64,000 bases of DNA, from assembly GCA_900119535.1 (NCBI GenBank), contig FPJT01000004.1, forward strand, positions 192,662 through 256,661. The letters are read 5' to 3'. Source of the DNA: Ruminococcus sp. XPD3002. GTDB taxonomy: Bacteria > Bacillota > Clostridia > Oscillospirales > Ruminococcaceae. Shown one piece after another: positions 9,032 to 16,853 of this stretch (the stretch's first letter is position 1; every line of letters begins with the position of its first letter). The notes below the pieces were generated by a model. The model had not been told where the DNA came from. It made no database searches and was given only the letters and a program-made list of their open reading frames with translations. The position numbers and the translations under genes are program-made.

Positions 9032-9066
9032 AAACACTCCACTGTTATCGGCTGGAGTGTTTTTAT
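9032..9066 (+). terminator. Terminator after the first LRR-dockerin gene
   Basis: AAACACTCCA and TGGAGTGTTT pair and the stem is followed by TTATTTT. The bases between 8935 and 9032 show nothing else. Confidence 0.8.
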
Positions 9067-9103
9067 TTTCACAAAAAATTCCGAATAAATTTCAAAGAAA
9101 TTG

Positions 9104-9132
9104 TTGACATTCTGTATATTTTGTTATATAAT
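9104..9132 (+). promoter_or_regulatory. Promoter of the second LRR-dockerin gene
   Basis: TTGACA at 9104-9109, 17-base spacer, TATAAT at 9127-9132: full consensus. Confidence 0.85.
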
Positions 9133-9188
9133 GTATTTATTGAAGGGAGTTTTGGGGAAGACTATTTCAATAGTAAAGGATAATCAAT

Positions 9189-10235
9189 ATGTTTAAACGT
9201 ACAATATCACTCCTGTTAGGAGCAGCGCTCGGGATAACTATGACCATTTCTCCTATGTCTGCAAATGCAGAATTAGACATGCCTCAGCTTGAGGCAGATT
9301 CCGTAAATACGGCAACTTCTGGAAAATGCGGTGAAAACCTGACATGGGAGCTAAGCGGAGGAACACTTACAATATCCGGTTCAGGAGATATGTATACATG
9401 GGATACTGCAGAATATGTTCCGTGGTATAATCAGCGTCAGGAGATACACAGAGTTATCCTCAGCGAAAGTGTGACCTCCATAGGACGAGTTGCTTTCGCA
9501 AACTGCACCAGTCTTTCCGAGATAAATATCCCCAACGGCATCAGATATATTGCGGCTTACGCTTTTGTCAGTTGCAGTTCAATATCAAGGATAAAGGTCC
9601 CTGCCTGCTGTGAGTTCATAGGCAATCACGCCTTTGAAAACTCAGGCCTGAGAGAACTGTACGTAAGCGGCATGAATACCGAGATAATCGGAACTAAAGA
9701 TACTATATCCTCAGCAAAGATATATGCTCCCAAAGATTCACTTGCAGCAAAATTCGCGACTAAATACAAACTCGAATATACTGCTATAGAGGCACCTGTG
9801 GTCACTACTACCACCACAAAAGCCACAACAACTACGACCACCAGAACCACTACAACTACAACAAAGCCAACTACTACCACAACAGTTAAGCCGACAACTA
9901 CCACTGTAAAAGCTACTACCACCACAAAAGCACCAGAGCCTGTTCAGCCTACAGCACCGCCGCCTCCTACCGCACCTTCTCCGGAAGATGACAAATTCGA
10001 CTGGTTCAAGTATAAGCCCGGCGATGCAACTCTCGACGGAAATGTCGCTCTAAACGATGCGCTTGCTATACTTCAGTACGTTGCCAATGCATCAAAGTAC
10101 CCTCTTTCCAAACAGGCTCGTTATAACGGAGATGTATACGAATTCGGCGGCGGTATATCAGCTATGGATGCCATGACTATACAGCAGTACGATGCACAGA
10201 TCGTATCACGTCTGCCCGTTTCTTTCAAGTTCTGA
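9189..10235 (+). CDS. Secreted LRR (BspA-type) protein with Thr-rich linker and C-terminal dockerin (paralogue)
   Basis: A 348-residue exported protein with the same order of parts as the preceding gene: signal peptide 1-27 (ends S-A-N-A), the C-G-E-N-L-T-W-E-L...I-S-G-S-G-D-M module, LRR repeats (A-F-A-N-C-T-S-L...I-P), a shorter Thr/Lys linker (about 205-255) ending in a Pro-rich stretch, and a dockerin (about 275-345) with G-D-A-T-L-D-G-N and A-M-D-A-M-T-I-Q-Q-Y-D-A. The tandem arrangement points to local duplication followed by linker length change. Each copy has its own promoter and terminator, so they can be expressed independently. Confidence 0.88.
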   Translation: MFKRTISLLLGAALGITMTISPMSANAELDMPQLEADSVNTATSGKCGENLTWELSGGTLTISGSGDMYTWDTAEYVPWYNQRQEIHRVILSESVTSIGRVAFANCTSLSEINIPNGIRYIAAYAFVSCSSISRIKVPACCEFIGNHAFENSGLRELYVSGMNTEIIGTKDTISSAKIYAPKDSLAAKFATKYKLEYTAIEAPVVTTTTTKATTTTTTRTTTTTTKPTTTTTVKPTTTTVKATTTTKAPEPVQPTAPPPPTAPSPEDDKFDWFKYKPGDATLDGNVALNDALAILQYVANASKYPLSKQARYNGDVYEFGGGISAMDAMTIQQYDAQIVSRLPVSFKF

Positions 10236-10261
10236 TAACAGACTGACAATATGTTTTTTTC

Positions 10262-10305
10262 GGGACGCTTCTGTTTCAATGACTCAGAAGTGTCCCTTTT
10301 GTCTT
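10262..10305 (+). terminator. Terminator after the second LRR-dockerin gene
   Basis: GGGAC(G)CTTCTG pairs with CAGAAG(T)GTCCC, with a symmetrical internal mismatch, and is followed by TTTTGTCTT. Confidence 0.75.
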
Positions 10306-10333
10306 GTATATACGCATTTTTTTGCCCTAACGC

Positions 10334-10362
10334 TTGAAACGGGATATAAAATATGTTATAAT
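10334..10362 (+). promoter_or_regulatory. Promoter of the miaB operon
   Basis: TTGAAA at 10334-10339, 17-base spacer, TATAAT at 10357-10362. Confidence 0.8.
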
Positions 10363-10427
10363 TAATAAGTACGCACTAATCGCCTGTTATAATGCGGAAA
10401 ACTAAATGAGGAATAATAAATAAAGGA

Positions 10428-11819
10428 GTGGTCGCTATCCTTAACGACAATACCCTTATCATAAACGAACTGTCCGAATTGCTGTCAGGCGGACAGAAAC
10501 TCGCCTATGTAAGAAGCTTCGGATGTCAGCTCAACGTTTCGGACGGAGAAAAGATAAAAGGCGTTCTAAAAAAAATAGGCTACAGCTTCACGGATAACGA
10601 AAACGAAGCTGACCTTATCATACTCAACACCTGTGCTGTCCGTGAAAGCGCCGAGGACAGAGTTTTCGGCATCATCGGAAGCATGAAAAAGCTGAAAGAA
10701 CTGAAACCTTCGCTTATTATCGGCGTTGCAGGCTGCATGACAGCTCAGAGCCATATTGCCGAGAAAATTAAGCGCTCCTATCCGCAGGTTGAACTGGTAG
10801 TGGGAACTTCCGCGATAAATGCTCTGCCGAAGCTTCTTCTCGAAGTGCTCCACGGCAGAAAATTTGCCGCCGATATAGCGGAATATGACGACTTCTCTGC
10901 AGAGGTCGAACAGGTGAGAGAAAGTCCCTTCAAGGCATCCGTGCCGATAATGTTCGGATGCAACAACTTCTGCACCTATTGTATAGTTCCTCACGTCCGC
11001 GGCAGAGAGCGAAGCAGACGTCCCGAGGATATCATTTCCGAAGTTGAGGGACTCGTCCGCAGCGGCTACAAGGAGATAATGCTTCTTGGACAGAACGTCA
11101 ACTCCTACGGCAACGACCTTGATGACACTATAAGCTTTCCTCAGCTTCTCAGAAGTCTCAACGATATCGAGGGCGACTTCATCATACGTTTCATGTCCTC
11201 TCACCCGAAGGACGCTTCAAGAGAACTAATCGACACTATATTTGCCTGCGATAAGGTTGCAAAGCATCTGCATCTTCCCGTACAGAGCGGAAGCAGTGAC
11301 GTTCTCAGGCGAATGAACCGCCGCTATACCGCTGAAAAGTACCTCGAGACCGTGGACTATATCTACAGCATCGATCCCGATTTCTCACTCACGACCGACC
11401 TCATCGTTGGTTTCCCTGATGAAACAAATGAGGATTTTCAGGCTACTCTTGATATAATAAAAAGAGTGCGATATGACAATATCTACTCTTTTATATATTC
11501 CAAACGCTCAGGCACTAAAGCTGCCGAGATGCCCGATCCCGTGACCGATGAGGAAAAGGGACTGCGTATGCGTAAACTCCTTGAAGTCCAGCGCGAGATA
11601 TCCACAGAGCACTATAAACGCTTCATCGGCAGGACTATGCGTGTTCTGGCGGACGATGTCTCAAAGAAAAAGCAGGGCTTCCTTACAGGTAAAAGCAACG
11701 AATTCATCATCGTTGAATTCGAGGGAGATCCTTCTCTTATCGGACAGTTCGTGGATGTCGAGATAACAGACGCTATGAACTGGGCTGTTACAGGTCGCAT
11801 AAAGAAAGGAAACGCATAA
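10428..11819 (+). CDS. miaB: tRNA-2-methylthio-N6-dimethylallyladenosine synthase (MiaB)
   Basis: Radical SAM methylthiotransferase that adds the ms2 group to i6A37 in tRNAs reading UNN codons; it acts after MiaA, whose gene lies 8 kb downstream in the same direction. The 463-residue protein has the N-terminal UPF0004 domain with three cluster cysteines (F-G-C-Q-L-N, L-N-T-C-A-V-R-E, A-G-C-M-T), the radical SAM triad C-N-N-F-C-T-Y-C followed by I-V-P-H-V-R-G-R-E-R-S-R, and a C-terminal TRAM domain. The start is uncertain: GTG 10428 overlaps the AAGGAG, and no standard start codon lies at ideal spacing. Confidence 0.93.
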   Translation: MVAILNDNTLIINELSELLSGGQKLAYVRSFGCQLNVSDGEKIKGVLKKIGYSFTDNENEADLIILNTCAVRESAEDRVFGIIGSMKKLKELKPSLIIGVAGCMTAQSHIAEKIKRSYPQVELVVGTSAINALPKLLLEVLHGRKFAADIAEYDDFSAEVEQVRESPFKASVPIMFGCNNFCTYCIVPHVRGRERSRRPEDIISEVEGLVRSGYKEIMLLGQNVNSYGNDLDDTISFPQLLRSLNDIEGDFIIRFMSSHPKDASRELIDTIFACDKVAKHLHLPVQSGSSDVLRRMNRRYTAEKYLETVDYIYSIDPDFSLTTDLIVGFPDETNEDFQATLDIIKRVRYDNIYSFIYSKRSGTKAAEMPDPVTDEEKGLRMRKLLEVQREISTEHYKRFIGRTMRVLADDVSKKKQGFLTGKSNEFIIVEFEGDPSLIGQFVDVEITDAMNWAVTGRIKKGNA

Positions 11820-11820
11820 A

Positions 11821-12606
11821 ATGAAGAAATTTCTGGCACTTGTGTGCTTTACAACTGTTATAATGGGAGGCTGTGGACGAACGATAAACTCCTCTTCTTC
11901 CGATAGTTCACAGTCAACTGTATCGACCGAGACAGCTTCATCCGAAGAAACCGTAACAGAAGCAGAAACTTCGTCCGAAGCCGAGACCTTCCCTGACGTG
12001 ACCGAAGCTGAACCGACCGAAGCTGCTGCTTCCTCCGAACCTGACGGTAATGTTTCCGCAGGCGGACGCATGGATATGTACCCTGCACTGTATCAGGCTG
12101 AGGTCAGCCGTGTTTTTGAAGAGGTCGGAAAAGATAACAACGGAAACGCAAGCATAGAATATGCGCTCCGTGACCTTGATGCGGACGGACTTCCCGAGTT
12201 GCTGTTCAAGTACGGCACCTGCGAGGCTGACTATCAGATACACATCTACACAGTGGATGAGGAATGTGAGCTTAAGGACCTCGGCATCTTCGGCGGCGGA
12301 CATACAAGCTTCTGCTATGATGAAAATACAGGCAAATTCGTCCTGTTATGGGGACATATGGGTTCGGCAAGCATCATGTACTGCGACTGGATAAACGGCA
12401 CTCTTGAACAGACCGACCACTATGATTTTACGCTGGAAAACGATGACGATACCTACGATAAAGTCCTTGAAGAAAAGGGTATAAAGCGTATGGACTTCGT
12501 AGGTGCATGGAGATTCGACGCAAACGGTGAGATAACTTCATACGTATACCACTCGGACGGATCATACGAGGAAAAGACCGGTCTTTACCTCGATCTTATA
12601 CGCTGA
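11821..12606 (+). CDS. Lipoprotein of unknown function
   Basis: A 261-residue predicted lipoprotein: signal sequence with lipobox M-G-G-C (Cys about 18), then a Ser/Thr/Glu-rich spacer (20-75) and a globular domain of about 180 residues with a D-L-D-A-D-G-L-P-E-L-L-F motif (about 117-128), a calcium-loop-like strand also seen in FG-GAP/VCBS-like surface proteins. It begins one base after the miaB stop codon and is probably co-transcribed, but the link to tRNA modification is not apparent. Domain function not recognised. Confidence 0.75.
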   Translation: MKKFLALVCFTTVIMGGCGRTINSSSSDSSQSTVSTETASSEETVTEAETSSEAETFPDVTEAEPTEAAASSEPDGNVSAGGRMDMYPALYQAEVSRVFEEVGKDNNGNASIEYALRDLDADGLPELLFKYGTCEADYQIHIYTVDEECELKDLGIFGGGHTSFCYDENTGKFVLLWGHMGSASIMYCDWINGTLEQTDHYDFTLENDDDTYDKVLEEKGIKRMDFVGAWRFDANGEITSYVYHSDGSYEEKTGLYLDLIR

Positions 12607-12631
12607 TAAAATATTAAAGGAGAATTTTAAA

Positions 12632-13036
12632 ATGGATATTATAGAAATGACAAGAGAGCTCGGAAAGGCTCTTCAGAACGACGACCGTTATATCGCTTAC
12701 TCACTTGCTAAACAGGCAAACGACAACGATGCAGAGCTTCAGGCTCTTATCACAGGCTTCGACGAAATGAGAAGCGAGCTCAACAAGGAGATGTGCAAGG
12801 AGGATAAGGATACCGACCGCATCAAGGAGCTCGATCAGGGCATCAAGGGCAATTATCAGAAGATAATGTCCAACAGAAATATGATCGTATTCACAGGCGC
12901 TCAGAACGCACTCGAATCACTGGTCAACAATATGAACCAGATAATCACTATGTGCGCTAACGGCGAGGATCCGGAGACATGTGAGCCTTCACAGGGATGT
13001 ACAGGAAGCTGCTCTACATGCGGCGGCTGCGGCTGA
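12632..13036 (+). CDS. YlbF/YmcA (DUF964)-family protein with Cys-rich tail
   Basis: A 134-residue helical protein like the Com_YlbF family, whose members in Bacillus (YlbF, YmcA, YaaT) form an iron-sulfur-associated complex that directs RNase Y mRNA processing. It has a family-like A-x-x-L-x-x-D-D-R-Y opening and helices to about residue 105. Unusual is the tail C-E-P-S-Q-G-C-T-G-S-C-S-T-C-G-G-C-G: six cysteines within 20 residues, a plausible metal or Fe-S ligand set. AGGAG lies 8 bases upstream of the ATG. It sits between a lipoprotein and mutS. Confidence 0.75.
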   Translation: MDIIEMTRELGKALQNDDRYIAYSLAKQANDNDAELQALITGFDEMRSELNKEMCKEDKDTDRIKELDQGIKGNYQKIMSNRNMIVFTGAQNALESLVNNMNQIITMCANGEDPETCEPSQGCTGSCSTCGGCG

Positions 13037-13048
13037 TAAAATAAAGCT

Positions 13049-13657
13049 ATGGATGAAAACAGAAAAATATTTGAAAGAATAAGCGAAGTAAACAACGCTA
13101 TCACATCAGATGTACCCGGTGAAGTGCCCTATCAGTTCGCAGTAAGGCACTCCAAGGAAAACATAAAGAATACGGATTCAGTAAGCTATCTGCTGATAGC
13201 CTGTACAGTGCCGCTTATTATACGCACCTTATCGCATGAACAGGGCTCGAACCCTTTCAGGTTAATAGTATTCACAACGATGCTCATCCTTGTGATATGC
13301 AACACGATAACTGTTGCTTTGATGAAAAAGAAGATAATCGCAGAGGTCAACGGTGACAGTATCACCATAAACAAAAAAACCTATCACCACAGCGATATCA
13401 CCGAGATAAGACGTGCTTCACTGAACAACCTTAAGATAATATCAGGCGGAAAAGTAATAGCCACTGTCAGCAAGTCCTGCGACGGCTGCATCGAACTCGT
13501 AAACTGGGCAAAACAATGCGGTATACTAATTGACGATAACGGCGATTCCTACGAAAACGTCCAGAAAAGACAATGGATAATGGTCGGTGTTCTGACATGT
13601 GGCGCCATTGCGGCTGCTTTTATACTGTATTTCCTGAAACATTCGTTAAACACATAA
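13049..13657 (+). CDS. Unknown membrane protein (PH-like cytoplasmic region)
   Basis: A 202-residue protein with two hydrophobic helices (about 46-64 and 71-92), a compact middle region of about 75 residues with strands such as V-N-G-D-S-I-T-I-N-K-K-T-Y, reminiscent of small bacterial PH-like domains, and a third helix near the C-terminus (about 173-195). It starts 12 bases after the ylbF-like gene. I do not recognise a specific family. Confidence 0.6.
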   Translation: MDENRKIFERISEVNNAITSDVPGEVPYQFAVRHSKENIKNTDSVSYLLIACTVPLIIRTLSHEQGSNPFRLIVFTTMLILVICNTITVALMKKKIIAEVNGDSITINKKTYHHSDITEIRRASLNNLKIISGGKVIATVSKSCDGCIELVNWAKQCGILIDDNGDSYENVQKRQWIMVGVLTCGAIAAAFILYFLKHSLNT

Positions 13658-13681
13658 TCTTTAGCTAAAGGAGCTGAACCC

Positions 13682-16303
13682 ATGGAGATAGACAGAAGTA
13701 AAATATCACCTATGATGCAGCAATACTTCGAGGTAAAGGATAAGTATAAGGACTGTATCCTGTTCTTCCGCCTCGGAGACTTCTACGAAATGTTCTTCGA
13801 TGATGCTGTCATCGTCTCTAAAGCGCTGGAGCTTACCCTTACAGGCAGAGACTGCGGACTTGAAGAACGTGCCCCTATGTGCGGAGTTCCGTATCATGCG
13901 GCTGATATGTATATCAAGCGCCTTATAGATATGGGCTTCAAGGTAGCTGTCTGCGAACAGCTAACCGATCCCGCAGAAACAAAGGGCATTGTTGTACGTG
14001 ATGTTATACGTGTTGTAACTCCCGGTACGCTCACCGAGAGCAGTATGCTCGACGACGGCAGAAACAACTATATATGCAGTATCTTCTACGACGAAGAAAA
14101 CCATGCCTGCGGTGTGGCTTCGGCAGATATCTCAACAGGTGAGGCTGCACTCAGTCTCTACGAGGGCAAGGACATGGAGGCTGGCGTTATAAACGAGCTT
14201 TCACGCTGTCAGCCTGCCGAGATAATCTTCCCCGAGAGCTTCCTCTCTATGAAGACCGTTGCCGAGTTCGTGAAAGTACGTCTTGACTGTGCGGTAACTC
14301 TCCGTGACAGCGTATGCTTCTCTCCCGAACAGCGCAGGGATATAGTGACCGAGGTGTTCGGAGTCGATTCAGTTTCCATGCTCGGCATATCCGAGAACGG
14401 TGCGGACTGCGCTGCTGTATGCGGTCTTTTCGACTATATCCGTGATACGCAGAAGACTTCCGTATCACGATTCACTTCTATAGAGCTTCTCAACGGTGAC
14501 GCCTATATGGGACTGGACCTGAATGCAAGGCGCAATCTCGAACTTACCGAGACTCTCAGGAACAAGGAGAAGAAAGGCTCACTTTTATGGGTTCTCGATT
14601 CCACAAAGACCTCTATGGGACGCCGTCTGCTGAAAAACTGGATAGAACAGCCCCTTAAGAGTCCCGCAAGGATAATCGAACGCCTGGATGCCGTGGACGC
14701 ACTCTATAAAAAATCTGTTGTACTCGCCGATATATCGGACCTTCTGGACCGTGTATACGATCTGGAGCGACTTATGACCAAAGTAATGTACAAGTCCGCA
14801 AATCCCCGTGACCTTAAGGCACTTTCCGCTACTGCCCTTCAGCTTCCCATGCTGAAACAGGAACTCGAAAAGCTTGACAATTCCAAGCTGCTCACCAGGC
14901 TCAACAGCGAGATATCAACTCTCGATGAAATAGTCAAGCTGGTGGAAAATGCTATTATGGACGAGCCTCCCGTATCCGTAAAGGACGGTGGTGTTATCCG
15001 TGAAGGCTTCAACGAGGAGCTTGACAGTCTCCGCCATATCATGAACAACGGCAGGAGCATTATCGACGAGATAGAACAGCGCGAGAAAGAAGCTACAGGC
15101 ATCAAGAACCTGAAAATAGGATTCAACCGTGTTTTCGGATACTATCTTGAAGTTACACGTTCCTACTATGACCTCATCCCAGAAGGCTGGATACGCAAGC
15201 AGACTCTTGCCAACGCAGAGCGCTTCATCACCGAGGAGCTGAAAAACGCCGAGAACTCGATACTCGGTGCAAAGGACAAGGCTCTCTCCCTTGAAGCGGA
15301 TATATTCGCAGAGGTCCGTGATTTCCTTGCTACCAAGCTCGAAGCTGTACAGAAGACCGCTTCCGCTGTGGCTGCGGTGGATGTTCTCTGCTCCTTTGCG
15401 GACGTTTCACTGAGAAATAACTACGTAAAGCCTGATATCGCCATTGACGGCTCTATCGATATCAAGGCAGGCAGACACCCCGTTGTCGAGCTTATGCTTA
15501 AGGACGAGATGTTCGTGCCTAACGATACTTACATAGACACAAAGAACGACAGGATGGCTATAATAACAGGTCCTAATATGTCGGGTAAATCCACGTATAT
15601 GCGTCAGACCGCACTTATAGTCCTCATGGCTCAGATAGGCTGCTTCGTACCTGCGGATTCTGCCAAGATATCCGTAGTGGACAAGATATTCACCCGTGTA
15701 GGAGCTTCCGATGACCTTACAGCAGGTCAGTCCACATTCATGGTCGAAATGAGCGAGGTCTCGGACATCCTCAAAAACGCTACCCCCGAAAGTCTTGTCA
15801 TACTGGACGAGGTGGGCAGAGGTACTTCCACATTCGACGGTGTAAGCATCGCCCGTGCAGTTGCGGAGCATATATGCAGCAGCAAGAAACTCGGCTGCAA
15901 GACGCTTTTTGCTACCCACTATCACGAGCTCATCGGTCTTGAGAACGAACTTGACGGCGTGAAGAACTACAGTATAGCCGTAAACAAGCACGGAGGTACT
16001 ATCCGCTTCCTCAGAAAGATAGTCCGCGGCGGAGTGGACGAAAGCTACGGCGTGGACGTTGCAAAGCTTGCGGGACTTCCCGCAAAGGTAGTCAACCGTG
16101 CAAGGGAGCTTCTTGAAGAAATGGAAGCCGCTCACCGCTCCGAAGCCGCAAACGCACCTTCCGACAACAGCGGACAGATAAGCTTCGGCGCAGTTAGCCG
16201 TGAATCCGCACTTGATATGCTTGAACGCACCAATATAGACGAACTCTCCGATGCAGAATGCCGCAGTCTGCTTCAGGATATGCTGAAAATAATCAATAAC
16301 TGA
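13682..16303 (+). CDS. mutS: DNA mismatch repair protein MutS
   Basis: An 873-residue MutS1-type protein. The N-terminal mismatch-recognition domain has the F-x-E motif in context (G-D-F-Y-E-M-F, about 33-39); connector, lever and clamp domains follow; the ATPase shows Walker A G-P-N-M-S-G-K-S-T (about 620-630), Walker B L-V-I-L-D-E-V-G-R-G-T and the T-H-Y-H-E-L motif. Full length, with AAAGGAG upstream of the ATG. Forms a repair pair with MutL encoded 0.55 kb downstream; the order mutS-x-mutL-x-x-miaA-hfq is a common clostridial layout. Confidence 0.97.
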   Translation: MEIDRSKISPMMQQYFEVKDKYKDCILFFRLGDFYEMFFDDAVIVSKALELTLTGRDCGLEERAPMCGVPYHAADMYIKRLIDMGFKVAVCEQLTDPAETKGIVVRDVIRVVTPGTLTESSMLDDGRNNYICSIFYDEENHACGVASADISTGEAALSLYEGKDMEAGVINELSRCQPAEIIFPESFLSMKTVAEFVKVRLDCAVTLRDSVCFSPEQRRDIVTEVFGVDSVSMLGISENGADCAAVCGLFDYIRDTQKTSVSRFTSIELLNGDAYMGLDLNARRNLELTETLRNKEKKGSLLWVLDSTKTSMGRRLLKNWIEQPLKSPARIIERLDAVDALYKKSVVLADISDLLDRVYDLERLMTKVMYKSANPRDLKALSATALQLPMLKQELEKLDNSKLLTRLNSEISTLDEIVKLVENAIMDEPPVSVKDGGVIREGFNEELDSLRHIMNNGRSIIDEIEQREKEATGIKNLKIGFNRVFGYYLEVTRSYYDLIPEGWIRKQTLANAERFITEELKNAENSILGAKDKALSLEADIFAEVRDFLATKLEAVQKTASAVAAVDVLCSFADVSLRNNYVKPDIAIDGSIDIKAGRHPVVELMLKDEMFVPNDTYIDTKNDRMAIITGPNMSGKSTYMRQTALIVLMAQIGCFVPADSAKISVVDKIFTRVGASDDLTAGQSTFMVEMSEVSDILKNATPESLVILDEVGRGTSTFDGVSIARAVAEHICSSKKLGCKTLFATHYHELIGLENELDGVKNYSIAVNKHGGTIRFLRKIVRGGVDESYGVDVAKLAGLPAKVVNRARELLEEMEAAHRSEAANAPSDNSGQISFGAVSRESALDMLERTNIDELSDAECRSLLQDMLKIINN

Positions 16304-16318
16304 CAGGAGGTCAACACT

Positions 16319-16744
16319 ATGTCTACAGCCAAGATAAACCGCGAACAAATGGAGGATTACCTCGGAAGATTCGGCGTAAGCTATCACTCTCCCATATACA
16401 TCACAATGACCGACCTTTCGGGATTTCTCGCCTCTAACAAAAACGTCCGCTGGGGATATGCGGCACTTTCCGACGACAATAACACTCTTTTCGTTGTAGT
16501 AATGTCGCTTCTCAGCATAGTTGCGGAAAATACCGTTACATTCCATACTATCTCACGCTCCGATGTGCAGTCCATGCATTTCAGCAGGATACTGCTCTCA
16601 AAGGCATACAATACGGACATAAAGTTCACTGAGGACGGCAAGAAGAAGCGTTTCAAGATAATAATAGGCGCAAATGCGAAAAAAGAGCTTGAAGACCAGG
16701 AGATCAATTCACAGAATATGCTTGATATACTCCGCACATGGTAA
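16319..16744 (+). CDS. Conserved-looking protein of unknown function between mutS and mutL
   Basis: A 141-residue soluble protein, ACAGGAGG upstream of ATG, 15 bases after the mutS stop. Predicted mixed alpha/beta, with strands around W-G-Y-A-A-L-S-D and T-V-T-F-H-T-I-S and a basic K-K-K-R-F-K-I-I-I-G segment near 101-111. No motif that I recognise. Reading direction and spacing indicate co-transcription with mutS; a role in mismatch repair is not supported by anything in the sequence itself. Confidence 0.65.
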   Translation: MSTAKINREQMEDYLGRFGVSYHSPIYITMTDLSGFLASNKNVRWGYAALSDDNNTLFVVVMSLLSIVAENTVTFHTISRSDVQSMHFSRILLSKAYNTDIKFTEDGKKKRFKIIIGANAKKELEDQEINSQNMLDILRTW

Positions 16745-16853
16745 AAAGCCATAAACTGATAACAACAGCGGTATCGGAACTTCTGTCCGTTACCGCTCAG
16801 CACGCTGAACGTCACATACAGGCAACACTGCAAATAACCGAAAGGAGAAAACT

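Noticed and set aside
15407..16546. 379-codon minus-strand frame over mutS
   Set aside because: Shadow of mutS and the following gene; composition is unlike a real protein and no RBS is present.
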